Assembly: GCA_020746105.1 (NCBI GenBank) | Contig: CM036632.1 | Location: forward strand, 3,472,001 to 3,536,000 | Direction: 5' to 3' | DNA: 64,000 nt | Source of the DNA: Trogon surrucura | Lineage: Eukaryota > Chordata > Aves > Trogoniformes > Trogonidae | Shown: in pieces, positions 13,227-25,705 of the stretch | Layout of the letters: every line of letters begins with the position of its first letter | How positions within the stretch are numbered: the first letter of the stretch is position 1 | Notes under the pieces: generated by a model | What the model was told of the DNA's origin: nothing | Database searches by the model: none | What the model saw: only the letters and a program-made list of their open reading frames with translations | Program-made: the position numbers and the translations under genes

Positions 13227-16200
13227 CCCAACATGGTAGAGGATACAAAATAGGCATTGACACTACTAGGAAGAAGAAGGTCTTTCACTGCTCAGCACCA
13301 GACATGTAAGCTCAGCAGAGCATTCTCAGTCTGGTTGTACCACGCATGCAAGGCTGTGCTGCGTACAGAGCTAAAAATCTCATGTCTGAATATCTTACAC
13401 ATCAAAGATCATGTGTTCACATCAGGAGGAAAGAGAACATTACCTTCCGTGGGTCTAAAGACCTTTTTACTCCTCAGAAGTTAAGAACTAAGCAGATTGT
13501 TCAAGTAAGAAACTGGAGACCTCCTGAACAAAAGTTCGCAGTTGATTTTGATGCTTCTTACGAGCTTTCAGGGAAGAGGCAGTCCCCCCAACACACGGCA
13601 AAGCAACAGCCTTCCTGAGTGAATCTGGTCACGCAAGCAGCCAAAACAGCTGACAGAGAGACATGCTTCTCCAATCTTGGATTCCTCTTTCAAGTTCTCC
13701 ACTGGATTTGCAATCCTGAAGTTTGGTGCATACGCGGAACACGTTAAAGAAAAATGAGCTAAGATTTCCTTATTAACTTCAGCAATCGAAACACTGAGCC
13801 TGAGAAGGTGGCGCAGCCTCGGAAGGTTCCGTGCCCATCTGTTACAGTACAAAGCAAATCACCTAAGCAACACTTCCCTGTTCCTGGTCAGGTATATGGG
13901 GCAAAGCTGGAAGGGAGAAAGCAGGAGAGCAAGCGTGTCTCAACAGGCACGAGATGAGAAGTTCCACCATTAGCTCACCCTGTGAATGCAAGGTCATTTT
14001 AGCAAGAACTTAACACATTGATTTAAACTGTGAAACACAATATTCGTTACCGAAAACATGACATGGCATTTATTTGTTAAGATGCTATTAAGCTTTTCCT
14101 ACATTGAAAGTTAGGAAACGAACCAAAGGCATTTCAAAGATCTATAAATCGATTATTTGTCAAATATTACATGGAACGAAAGGCTGAAGTCACAAGTACA
14201 CGAGGAGAAGGATACCTGAAGAAAGGTCATCACCTATAAAAGAAAATGCTTCTTCGCATCTGAAAGCATCAATCAGTCTGGAGGGTCCACGTACAGAGAG
14301 AATAATGGAAAAAACAACAGAGGCTCTCAAATGGGAAGAAATATGCTAGAATGCACCCGCTGTCAATGAGCGCGTACAACCCCTGACAGGCAATTATTCT
14401 TTGAGCTATTGGCAGAAGCGCAGAACAAACATTCTGAAATTCCAGATAGGACCTTGTGCATATCACGACCGTGGTCATGATGAGCAATTTACTACTATCA
14501 TCAAGAGCCATTTCAGAGCAGCCATAGTAAGAAACACTCAGAACAAGAAAGGCAGTTTCCCTCCAAGGTGTATAGTCCAGTAAGAAAGAATTTAATTGCA
14601 AATTCAGCTGCCCTCCAAGCACTGAAACCATTACTTACCAACTCCCAGACAGAAAGATGCATTTACATGTCTAACTGCTCACTGATGGGGACCAAAACCT
14701 ACATTCAGTACTGCAAAAGAGGTTTCTCTCCTCTGTAATTCTAAAGAAATAAGCAAGGCATTTGAAGCGTGACCCTACAGAAAAAATGGAAAAAGCTGAC
14801 ACGAAGGGCTGGCAGAAGTCTTCCTGGCATCCTCTGTTTGCTCCATAATTCCTGAACGAGGGGTAGCAGTGTCAAATTTAAGGACCTTTTCTACAGTGTT
14901 AATTAAGTGTGAGGAGATTTCCACATCAAAATATTCAAAGTCAAGTCCATGACCTACAGAAACACGAGCTTTGCCATCAGCTTATTAAACAGATTCTAAC
15001 GATCACAAATTAAAAATCAAGAGTTACAGGTCCAAGTCCTAAAGCCAAAACAGTCGGCACCGATTTTGTGCCGCCTTACGTGCAACTTAAGCTGTGAAAT
15101 CCAGTTCCCATTTTCAATCACAATTAGTTTATTTCCAAGAACCATTCTTCAGATTTTTTCCTCTGCCCCTTTTCCACTGTTCGAAGGGTGTGACAGGCAG
15201 GTTTTGGCTTCACTTAGGCTTTACCATTAGCAACACCTTCACACCACGGCAAAGGCTTTGCCTAGAACTGCAAACACTGTGACTGCTGCGCTTTACTACT
15301 CTGACCAAGGCGCAGCGAGGCGAGGCGAGCTACAGCCTCGCTCCTTCACGCAGGTACAACGACGCACCATGACGACAGCTCAAATCCCGGAGTAGACAAC
15401 GCTTCAGAAACAAACATACTCCCAAAACCTTCACCAGAATTCCAGTATCTACAAAGACAGACACATAATTACCTCTTGCTTCTGACTGAGAATTCAAATA
15501 TACATTCAGGAGATAGCTTTCCAACTATAAACTGTGCTTTACAGCTATTCTGCTTAAAATGCTGGTTGTAAAGTATACTGAACCAAGAGCTGAAGCTCAT
15601 AAAAGCTTATTTGCAGGAAAGGTATGTATTAAAAGAGAACAGCAAACAGCAAGCAGCATTAAAATGGTCTTCCAAAGCATAATGCAGTAGGCAGGGTAAG
15701 CAGAGCAGGAGGAACGGACACTTTCTGCCCCCTGCAGTTGCCATTGCTATCTAGATTTTCAAGGCAGCCTTAAGAGGGATAGTATGTTACCATTCTAGAA
15801 ACCAAACAATTTACATCTGGCTATCACTAGACAGCCAAGACATTTTTTACAGCTGGGTTCATCTAACAGTCACACTGACCAACAGCTCCCATTAACCATC
15901 AACTGCATATCTCGAATCCTGCCTTTGATGAATGATGTGACTGTCCTTGATTTGGCAACAGAAAAGAAAATCTTATTTTATCAAACCTTTAATTTGACCT
16001 CATCGTTTTGATCAGGAGTAAGTACAAGAATCCTCACCAATGGGTAGTCTTAGGCAGTCCGAGCTATGCTCCTTAAATATACACACAGCCATATATAATA
16101 CATGTATATATAAAATATTAACAGGGTTGTTTTCCAGTTATTAGACTCTAAATACATCTCCAAACAGAAAACACCATTTATCAAATTTTACATGTAAAAC

Positions 16201-18240
16201 TGTAAGGCATATACACAGATGGAGAATTTCAGTAAAGAGAAACTCCACAGAAGGAGGTCCCAAGTCTATACGCAGGAAAGGTAAGTATCATAACTGTCAT
16301 TTAGATATTTTCTTTAACCTTTAAGAATATAGACCAAGAACTGAACCCCAAATTCAGCTAGCCAAAATGTTTCCCTATATGGGATCACATAGTCCCACAT
16401 ATTTCAGATTGGGTGAACTCAGGCACCCAACTCTTTTCAGACTGGCAGCCAGCTTAGAAAAAGGGTTGGGGGGGAAAGCATTTTTAGCACGTATTTGGAA
16501 AACTGATGCCTTCCATGAGCTGACAGATCATTGTGAAACACTCCTGCTCTGCTTTATGAGCCTGGCTGTGCGAAGAGGAAGTGAGAACAGATTGATTACA
16601 ATGGACTATTATTTATTTCCAGCTGGTTTTTGCAAGCAATGATGAACATATCATTGCCATTACATTTCAGAAGAAAAACCCCAAACTGTTGCAGCATACA
16701 AATGGTATGCAGGTTACAAAAGATGCCCCACATTAAAAAAATAAAAGCCAAAATGGTAATTTTGCTAATGAAATTTTACCTTCATTCTTCCACTTAACGA
16801 TTTATATTTGTCTATCTTCTTATCTTACTTGTCAATTTTTTTCTCCCACAGCACACGTATAATTTTTCCTCCATTAAGCTGTACGCACTATGTATTATAT
16901 ACCGATTTGTATTCTGACACACTCAAGGCTAAATAAAACCAGATTTTGACTAATATACTACATAATATTGACTCGTATACTGAAACCAAGTTTGACTATA
17001 TTTTGCAGGGCTATCAAGTAACTAAAAACATGTTCCTCCTCGGACTCCATTTTTTCCTCTTTAAGTGAAAAACTGGATTGCCCTGAGAACACAACTGGAA
17101 CGCAGAAAAACGGTCAGCCACCTCACCCCTGAAGTCCATCTTCCATCCTCTAGTTCTGTTATGAATCATAAGCCGAGCTGCTTAATGCAAAGCAACTGGG
17201 ATCAGAAAGTTTTCAACGGGTTGCTTCAACACAAACCCAATCCGCGCTGTCCCAAAAAACAAGTTTCGCTACAAGCGTAGCTGTTGCGTGCCCCTCCTCA
17301 GTCCTGAATGTGAGGACTGACAGAAATCTGCCAAGTCACTTTGAAGTCAAACTAGTTGATTCTAGGGAAGAACAGTCATTAGTTGCACACTTAAGAGAGA
17401 AGTCCTCCAGAAACACGCATGTGGATAGGGATGTAATTTTAAAAGATACATGGGAAAAAGGTGTTTTTCGTTGCATTTTGCCTCATTATCATGGATTTTT
17501 CTCCTCCTGTTTGCCCGCAGCACCGGGAGAAACCCCCCCATGTACTTCAGACTCGGCTCCTTCCCTCCCCTCGCCCCACTACAGCAGGAATCCCCTTTTC
17601 CAGGTGGATTACCAGAACGAGAAGCTTGCTCATTTTTTTTTTAAGGGAAGGGAAAAAAAAAAAAAAAACAACCAAAACCAACTCAACCAGCTTCCCCGCC
17701 GTGTCCCGCGGCCCTGGCCCGGGGGCCCGGCTGCCACCCCCAGCCATTGCGCCCGCCCGCTCTCCCCCCGCCGCAGCCCCCCGGGCTCGGGCGCGCCCCC
17801 GCGGGGCTCCCCGGCGGCCCGAAGCTCCGCCGCAGGCCGGACGTGCCCGTTGCCCCCGGGCCTCCCCTCCCCCCCCTCCGCCGTATTCCGGGAAACCCTC
17901 GGTGCCTCCCGCACCTCCGGGGGGAGGACGAGGCGGCGGCGCTGCGGTACGGCCCCGCTGCGGAAAGCCGGCCCCGCCGGCGGGGCAGGGAGCAGGGAAA
18001 GGAGGGCAGGGCCCCGCCGGCGGGCGCCGGGGCTGGCTGCCTCCTCCATCCCGGTGACCGGCCCCCCCCTCCCCGGCCCCGCCGCCTCCCGCTCCGCCGC
18101 CCCGGAGGCCGGAGCCACCAACCGCTTCCTCCTCCTCCTCCTCCTCCCTCCCCCACAACCGCGTGCCGGAGCCCGGGCCCCTTCCCAGCCGGCGGGGCGG
18201 GGACCGGGCAGGGGGAGGCTCGGGCCCACCTGCCCCGTGG

Positions 18241-18460
18241 GGAGGGGGGGAGGGAGGGAGGGCGGGCGGGGGAGCCGTCCCCTCGCCGCGCCCGCGGGCA
18301 GGCCGAGGCGGCGGAGTGCGTGTGAGCGGCGACGGAGGGAGGGGAGGGAGGGGAGGGAGAGGAGGGAGGGAAGGGCGGGCGGGTGGGTCGGGGGAGGGAG
18401 GGAGGGGAAGGGACGGGAGCGCGTGTGGGGAAGGGACGGGAGGGGAAGGGGGGTGGATGC
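18241..18460 (+). repeat. G-tract (GGGA/GGAGG) array beside the USP22 exon 1 donor
   Basis: The plus strand carries many runs of three to seven G separated by one to three bases (GGGAGG-type units). This is a polypurine array with strong G-quadruplex potential. It ends about 15-20 bases from the USP22 exon 1 splice donor, so it is the start of intron 1. Because USP22 is read from the minus strand, the G-rich strand is the template and the nascent transcript is C-rich. Confidence 0.8.
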
Positions 18461-18476
18461 GAGCCGCCCCCGGTAC

Positions 18477-18602
18477 CTTGCGCTTCCTGGTCTCGGCCGA
18501 GCCGCTCCACACGAAGCACTGGTAAATCGCCCGCAGGTTCTGCTTCCAGTTTTCCACCTTGAAGCCGGTCACATGGCAGCACCCGGCCGCCGGCGGACTC
18601 AT
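18477..18602 (-). CDS. USP22: USP22 coding exon 1: ubiquitin-specific protease 22, N-terminus (partial gene)
   Basis: This exon encodes the first 42 residues of USP22, the histone H2A/H2B deubiquitinase of the SAGA co-activator complex, which acts in the nucleus. The complement starts with ATG at 18602 and contains [21 protein letters not shown], followed by the basic stretch RKRK. This is almost identical to the segment just before the zinc-finger ubiquitin-binding domain in mammalian USP22. The exon ends in AAG followed by GTACCG, a valid donor at 18476-18475, at the family's known junction after RKRK (phase 0). The zinc finger and peptidase domains are beyond the window. The residues before GFKV are shorter than and unlike the human N-terminus. 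The frame stays open upstream, with another ATG six codons earlier at 18620 and one at 18710. I prefer 18602 because it has a purine at -3 and a family-like length. Confidence 0.93.
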
Positions 18603-19007
18603 GTCAGACCCCCCCCACATCAATCCGCCCGCAGACGGGCCGGGCCGGCGGGCAGCGAGCCGGCCCCTTCCCCCCCTCCGCAGCAACCGCACCGGCACGG
18701 ACGCGGGCACGGGCCGGGGCGGCCGCGCGCCCGCCCGCGCGCCCCCCCCCGCCCCCCCGCCGCGCGCCCGCCCTCAGGGGCTCCGGCCCCTCACGCCGCC
18801 GCCGCCGCCCGCGCGGCCTCCTCCTCCGCCGCCGCCGCCCCCGCCGGCTGCTGTGGGGGCGCGGGGAGCGGCTGGCACATAGAGCCGGGGCTCCGCGCCG
18901 CCACGGCCCCCCGGCTCCGAACAAAGCGCGGCGGCGGGCGGGCAGCGCGCACTCCCTCTCGCCCGCCCTCTCTCCCTCACACACAAAGATGGGGCTTCTC
19001 TGAGGCG

Positions 19008-19045
19008 AAGAGGAGGAGGAGGCGGAGGAGGCGGCGGCTGCTGCT
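19008..19045. repeat. GAG/GCG-type triplet repeat, USP22 5' region
   Basis: A run of GAG, GCG and CTG triplets lies in the probable 5' untranslated or promoter part of USP22. In the complement it reads as CAG/CCG/CTC triplets. A similar CTC-rich run lies near 19.29-19.32 kb. Such triplet tracts are common in CpG-island first exons and may vary in length. Confidence 0.6.
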
Positions 19046-19481
19046 GTAGCGGCCGCTGCCGCCCCCGGAGTGGCCGCCGCTCCCTTCTACCTCATAGAGG
19101 CCGCTGTGGAAGCGGCGGGCGGACGGGAACGGGAGGGGGGGCGCTGGCGGCGGCGACCCTGGCCGCGGCGTGAGCGAGCGTGTGTGGGGAAGGGGGCGAG
19201 TCTCCGCCCGCCGCCGCTCCTGCTCCCCCAGCCGGCCGCCCGCTCGGCTCTTGTCTCTTTAAACCGCCCCCCTCCCCTCCGCCTCCTTCGTCGTCTCCTT
19301 CCTCCTCCTCCTCCTCGCCCGCACCCCCCTCCGCCCGCCGTGAGCAATGGTCCGAGCCGCTAACTCAACCTAGCCCGCCAGGCCCGGAGTGGGACAGACC
19401 AACGGGGAAGGGGCGGTAGGTGCGCCCCCTGTGCCCCGCCAGCCTGGAGGGAGGGAGCCGGAGGGGTGAAGGAGCGCGGCA

Positions 19482-19735
19482 ATTGGTTCCTCCGCCTGTC
19501 ACTCAGCCGCGGGAGGTGTTCTTCCCTAGCGGCTCATTGGCTCCTTTTCCTTTCTTCTCCCTCCTCCACCCTTCCTACCTAGCGTTTCCCTCTGCCGGAA
19601 AGGGGCGGGAAAACGGCTCTGCCGATTGACAGGTCCCCCGACCAACGGCGAGAAGCGGCGGGGGCCCTGTGGGGAGCATTGCGGCACGATTGGCTACACC
19701 GGCCGTCAGTCATATTTTTGACGAGAGGTGATTGG
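19482..19735 (-). promoter_or_regulatory. USP22: Cluster of four CCAAT boxes (minus-strand orientation)
   Basis: ATTGG, which is CCAAT on the minus strand, occurs at 19482-19486, 19536-19540, 19689-19693 and 19731-19735. All four have the same orientation within 255 bases of CpG island. NF-Y binds this pentamer, usually 60-120 bases upstream of a start site. The arrangement fits a promoter firing leftward into USP22, though NF-Y sites work in either direction and a divergent rightward transcript is also possible. Confidence 0.55.
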
Positions 19736-19867
19736 CGGTGACGGGCTGAGGGGGCGGCCCCTCTCGGCAGCAGCCTGCGCTCTGGGGGTAGCGCTGCTGT
19801 CACATCCGGCGCTGGTGCGGGCCGGCTCGCTGCTCCCGCGGTGGTTTCCTGAGGCGAGAGGGGCGGC

Positions 19868-19889
19868 GGGGCCGGGCCGGGCCGGGCCG
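19868..19889. repeat. (GGGCC)n pentanucleotide run
   Basis: Three to four consecutive GGGCC units lie at the right-hand side of the USP22 CpG island. It is simple GC repeat sequence. Confidence 0.7.
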
Positions 19890-22800
19890 CTCCCCGGGGC
19901 GAGGCTCCCGCTCCCCGCCTCTGTCCCCGTGTGCTCGGCAGCGGCCCTGCCGGGCAGCCTCGGCCTCCGCGTCAGGCGGCTCTGCGCGAGGGCCGTTAAC
20001 GGCCGCCCGCCGGGGGGAGGTGGCTCCGGTAGTGCCGCAGCGGGCTCGGGTCAGGGCAGACGGCACTGCGGGACAAAAGGGACGGGAGGAGGCAGGCCCT
20101 TCACCCTCCGTGTCTTTCGCAGGTTCAGAAGGCCGAGCGCGGTTTGCGGGGGCAGGTCTGGGTGTGCGCAGGCCCCGCTGAGGACAGCGGTGGCCGAGGC
20201 CTGGGGGGAAGATCCGCTCGGTTGCTCCGCTTTGCCCTCAGGACCATATATGGCCCCGCTATAGCACCGTCCCGCTCTCCTGGTGTCTCCACAGGGAGGA
20301 AACAAAAGCAGCATATAGCCAGAACTGGTGTTATTTCAGCTTTTTCCTATACAAGGAAAGGAGAAGACAGTGAAAAATGCTTGAATCCGTTCTTCGTGTG
20401 TGTGCCACACGCACTACAGGGTTACATAACGGTGGAGAGAGGCAAGACAAGTGGGAATTGTGCCATGATTTGTGAAAAGGGAGAGGCAGGAGGCTTTGCA
20501 GAGACGAGCCTCTTCAGGCAAACCCGGGAGGGCTGTGCAACAAGAACGCTAGCGGTTAAGTACCATCGTGTAATTTTATAAACCCATTTTTCAATACGTG
20601 CTATTTACATTCTTGCTCAGGAGTTACAACCTCAAAGTCTTCGCCTTACAGATTCTTATGAGGCCCTGTCCAGTTCCCCGGCCCAGTGCTGCAACTTCAG
20701 AAATCAAAGACAATGGCAACTGTTGCCCGAGGACAGGATCGCTTTCTGTTTTCACTAGAAGTGCTGCCATTTTAATAAGAAAGCAGGGTAGTAAGAGATG
20801 TTTTTGTGATGATTCTTACAAGGTTTGATGGCAAAGCAAGTAGAGAATACAGGGCTACCAAAAGGCCTGAGTTTCTACCCTCAGACTGCGAAGCTGCAGC
20901 AGCAGGCCGCGCTGTCCTGCCAGCGTAGCTGTGTGCCATCTGGGACACCTCCCGTAATGGTAACAGGAATTGTTCAGTCTGCCTGGCTCGTGCTGCTTGT
21001 TAGCCTCTCTCTGAAATCCCTCTTCCGTGCAGTTTGGGGATTACGGCTCCAGCAATAAAACCAAAGTTGCCCCACAGGAGAGGAAGAAAAAAAGTTGCCA
21101 AGAGACAGGAAAGGGCCTGATTATCCCGCTGTGTGCACAAGCTGGTAGAGGTTGCTAGTTGTGCTGCCAGCATTGCTCCTTGCACTGAATGTTTCAGAAG
21201 ATTACATGGAAAATCCGGAGTGAGGCTGTATACCCTCTGACCCTACATGATCGTTAGACCTGTTAAGTCATCACAGCAAGTGTGCAACCTCCACCTCTTC
21301 TTGGAAATATAGCAAGAACTGGTGCTGCACATACTTCCCACACGTTAACCCGTCACCCTCAGAGACATCTCCACCCATGGCTTGGCAGCCTCCAGCCACA
21401 GCCACTCTGACACCACCTCCTCACCCGAGTGACACACCGGGAGCCGTAACGGGGCTCCTGGGCCCTTTCTGTGTGAGCAGATGTCTGCAAATTTGTGACA
21501 CCTTCCTGATGCTAATGAGGAGAGTTTAATGACCCCAGTGTTGTGCATTTCCCACCTCACGGAAGGGCCGGACGTCTTGCTGAGGCTGTCATTCCTCACA
21601 GCCTGAATGGCTCTTTTGCAAACGAGAGACGGTCAGTGTGAACCAATTAAGCTGTATTTTCTCCCATGCTCGGGACAAGCTCCCTGGTGATACCTGTGTA
21701 GTTTCCTCTTTCCTTCTCTTGAGCCCCTTTGCTTACAGTGTGCTCAAAGAAGCTGAGGCTCAGTAAACTACTTACATACCAATACCAATGTCTGCCTGGT
21801 CATTAATAGGTTGTTTGATTGTTTCCACGAACTCTGAATCTTCCTCTTTCCTTGACCTGGCTCCTATGCTGTTTGGAGCAGGGATTTTTTTTTATTATTT
21901 GTCCAGTGAGGATGTGGGGGTTATTAGATATAATAAATGGTAATAACTGAGCTGAAGTGAAACCTTTTTAGACGTGAGAAGGCTCTCCTGGTGTTAAAAA
22001 ACAGCCTCGTGGATTCGCTGATGATTCTTTTCTACTTCCACTACGTCAATATTCCCTATTGACTCCAGCTGTAGCAGAATTGTGCTCCAAATGCTGCACA
22101 CTTGTCATCTCTTCACAAAGACAATGCCAAAGAGAGTTTATTTACATGCTGTGATCAGCCATACTCTTTAATATCGTCTTAATTTTAACACTAAACCTAC
22201 AGTAGACACACTCCAAAGAGAGTCTCACCTAAGAAATGTCATAAACTGTTTTTAATAACCTTGATCTTAACATCTACCCGATCTTTAGGAATGAAAAACC
22301 AGCAGAAAATATAGATCTTTTACACTTACTAATCAAACAACTCTTTTATCTTCTCAAAAAAATATTTGTACATAAGTCATGATGGGGTTCTGACATCATC
22401 TGCTAAAATTAAGGAGGGAAATAAGTAATAAAAATGAGTTCTCTTGGATCTTTCTCACCCAGATAGGGAAGGGCCAACAAAGGCAGCTGTGGATTAGTTT
22501 GAATTCAGAAGCCAGTATCCACGCAGACCCTGATGTCTGACAATCTGCCTTTTCTCTGCAGCCTTAAAATTAGCGGGTCGTCCCTGCCTAGTTTCCATCA
22601 CCGTGACTCAAACCAGGACATTAGCTGCGATAATTTGGAAACAAGGTATGTGTCGTGAAGGCACACTGACTGCTAGAACTTAGCAAGAAGTGATATTATC
22701 TCTGTGTGTCACTATGTGTCTCTGTCATCCTGGAATGTCCTCCCAGCAAAAGGGATGTGTAAATTCCTTTCTTCCTCAATAAGATGCAAGAGCTCTGGTG

Positions 22801-25705
22801 CGTACGTTGCTGCAAAATGCAAAATCGTTTTCTAAAGAAAAGTTGCAAAAGGAGCATGAGGCTGCACGCTGAGAACCCGAGGAGAGGCAAATCAAGTCAG
22901 ACAGCGTGGATATCGGCTGGATTAGGGAAGCTAAAACTTCATGGTCAAACATTCACTAATCCCACCCATAGCCTGCTTTGCCAACAGCAAACAAGAGCAT
23001 GGCGTGGTGTCTTTGTTCCTACCGTTGTCCTGCTTGCTTAGCCCGTGTCACCACCGAAGGCTTTTAGCCCCTTCCCAACTTCTCTGGGAAAAGATTCACC
23101 ACCCTCTTCATTTCTGTAAAGTTTCTCACTGTGGGCTTCCAGAGGCAATCTAGAAACTCATTGCTAGACACTGCTGTTAATTTTTTTAATTTGACATGGA
23201 GCCCAAGGCATCTCAGCTTCAGCACATGGCCCATTCCGTTCATTACAAGTCAAACGGAGTCAAGCTCCGAAGGTCCAGGTGCCCTGATGCCCTAACAGCA
23301 TCTAGTATTTCGTCTGTGCGATCCAGAGTATTCCCACTTATACAGCCCCCCGATATTACTACAGTCTGAATCCAAACAGAGAGTTATTCTTATTCTGCAA
23401 CAACCTACTGTTACTAATCTCGGGCTTTTCTCCATGGCTACCGCATCAAAACAGGAGATAAGGATAAAAGAGAGAATTTCTGCCAATGAAATTTAAGTCC
23501 ACCTCGCTGAAAAAAATAGGATACCAACAATCAATGCATATGTTCAATGCCCTACAGATTGTGCAATTTTCATGGAGATTTCCATGCTGCTCCATCCAAC
23601 AGAGTCCCCAGTTTACTCGGTGTAGGGTGTGGTGGTGTTTGTCTTATGCAGAAGTAACAAGAATTGTGAGTTTATAGACACAATTGTTTTCTCTTAAGAA
23701 ACACCTGCATTTGTTAGTGTTTCCCTCTCAACGAAATATTTCCTCTGAAAAACCACTAATTTTTCTCTCTGGCCAGTTCAAGAACAATTACACCATTTAA
23801 CTATTGCTGCTCCCCGAGGTTTCATGGCCCACCACTTGAAGATCTGCTGAGGACCTGAGAAGCATCCTTTGAGACACAAGGACTCCCATCCACCTGCTGA
23901 GGCTCACTGCCGCCTCCCAAAGGCAGGAATGTAGAAATTTAAAGGTCGACTCTTAGGAGACATTTCCAAGGCGTGAACCTTACCTTTCAAATTTGAAGTT
24001 CTCCCAAGGTTTTCCTGGCACCTTATTCTCCATAAAGCCAGAAATCCAATCTGAGGATTGATCTTGTCAGCAAACAATTTTGGAACTAGAGTAAAAATCC
24101 ACTCTAAAATAATGTGGAAAAGAATGGATCTTGAGATTTTTTGAGACCAGCTCCTGACTTGGGGAGCTTGAGGCAAGCTCTGGAAAGGGGGAACGTCATT
24201 ACACCCTTTGTCTTCTACCTTGTGAAGACACCAGAATCCTTCCTGTGAAGTATAAAAACGTCAGACTCTACAATCACTTGTGATTGTTCCAGCCCACACA
24301 GTAAAGGTGATGCAGCAGCACAAAGCAGCAGTCAAAACAGAATAGGAGTGAAAAATAGGGATAACGTTTTGTCGTGTAGTAATTGCCAAACAGGGCCTGC
24401 TTGCTACACACGCACACAGAGACACATGAGAGTTTACAAGTTTGCTGTAGTTTAATTTACTCCTGGGCATAGCTTGGGAATGTTTCTAGAATAAAACCTT
24501 TTGGTGCAGCAGATAGCTTGGGAAAGGATTTGCCTCTGGGGGAAGGAAACAATTTCAATCCCTCCTGTGTCTTCTTAGAGGAATTTTTAATTTTAAAGCA
24601 TTGATGATTATGCTAATTAGTGCTTACCCCCAAATGCCAATGGAATATAAATGTTGATAGTAGCTAAAACATACTGCAAATGTGCAGCAAACTCTTCCTC
24701 CAGAGAGTCATCTACGTTACATGATAGCTCAGCTGGGAAGAAGCAGAGTTCTTCACATGGAAATGCAAAGTAACTGTATCCTCGATCCATGTCATCCCAA
24801 GGTGGCACTTCTAGACTCTGCTGGATAGCCATGAATCAAGAGTTACTTCATCATTTGGGCATGCTTTTCCACATACTATGTGTTAAAATATCCAATTTAG
24901 TTCTCAGGGGAACATGAACCTTTCCCATAGGTCAGTTGTATGAGCAACATCAAGGATTTAGCTAGGATTCCTCACAGAAACTTGAATTACAAGTGAAGCT
25001 GTCTCAAGTCTGAACCTACAAAAAGCTCAAGATGGTGGCTCCAAAAATGGATTTGAAGGGGGCTAATCAGGAGCTTGCACTGCTTGCTGGTTTGAAACTC
25101 AAGGATTGAATACCTTGCAAAATTCTTAATTCTGCACGTGCTGAGTAGAACTGAGAAAAGAACTCGGGGATGTATTTCCATGAAGTAGTAATCCTTAAGT
25201 GTCATCCTGCTCTGGCAGAGCAATCGAAGCAGACTCCTGAGCAGGCACTCCTCCATAGAAAGAGGAGAGAAGCACGGCTTGGGTATTCTGTGGTGGGTGC
25301 TGGACTTGAGCACTCGCTCATTTTTGGGTTCCCCTGGACCCAGGTCTACAGATACGAACCCCATTTCCTCTTCTAGTAAGACACACGGAGAAGTCACCTT
25401 GTGCGCATATGGCTAAAATGCCCGTTAGGGCATCTTGTCTCATCACAAAGAGTCTATTTGCTCCTGCAAGCACCAGGACTCCCCATACCAGTGCCCAGTA
25501 CATGAAGATTCTTCAGTACCTCTCCCGAGATTTTTCAGGCACTCTAAATAAGACAAATTCTCCCACAATCTAGCAGGAAAGAAGTTACAGAACAACTCTG
25601 CTTAACCAAAAACCCACACGGAAAAATTGTTGAAACCCTAAACAGAACACTTTTAACACTTTGAAAGTACTCTATTTATAAACCTTTAGTGATTTCTCTT
25701 TTCCT

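Larger units (their letters stand above)
1..18476 (-). other. USP22: USP22 intron 1 (partial; continues beyond left edge)
   Basis: This long stretch lies immediately 3' of the USP22 exon 1 splice donor on the minus strand. Positions 1 to about 17.6 kb are AT-rich, full of stops in all frames, and show no conserved exon; the last kilobase before the donor is GC-rich island. I looked for the expected second USP22 exon (the Cys/His-rich zinc-finger start) and for the catalytic Cys-box exon, reading the complement by eye, and did not find them. The intron therefore seems to exceed 18 kb. Small contents include an AATA repeat near 11.86 kb, an A7C repeat near 13.2 kb and a GC-richer patch near 7.4-7.7 kb. 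A short, diverged exon could be missed by eye. Confidence 0.7.
17700..20200 (-). promoter_or_regulatory. USP22: USP22 CpG island / promoter region
   Basis: About 2.5 kb of very GC- and CpG-rich DNA surrounds USP22 coding exon 1. It holds many GGGCGG-type boxes, CCG and CCT triplet runs, and G-tract arrays, while both flanks drop abruptly to AT-rich sequence. This is the classical form of a housekeeping CpG-island promoter. No TATA box is evident. The minus-strand start site should lie to the right of 18602, probably left of the CCAAT boxes at 19.48-19.74 kb. The exact start site cannot be fixed from sequence alone. Long open frames on both strands here are a consequence of base composition. 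Confidence 0.85.

Noticed and set aside
17547..18710. 387-codon minus-strand frame containing USP22 exon 1
   Set aside because: Only 18477-18602 is USP22 coding. The frame continues past a valid GT donor at the family's known junction into G/C-tract intron, giving a compositional tail of Pro, Gly and Arg.
17310..19049. 579-codon plus-strand open frame across the USP22 island
   Set aside because: It is Pro/Arg/Gly/Ala-rich low-complexity translation of CpG-island DNA, runs antisense through the real USP22 exon, and overlaps equally long frames on both strands. It has no domain.
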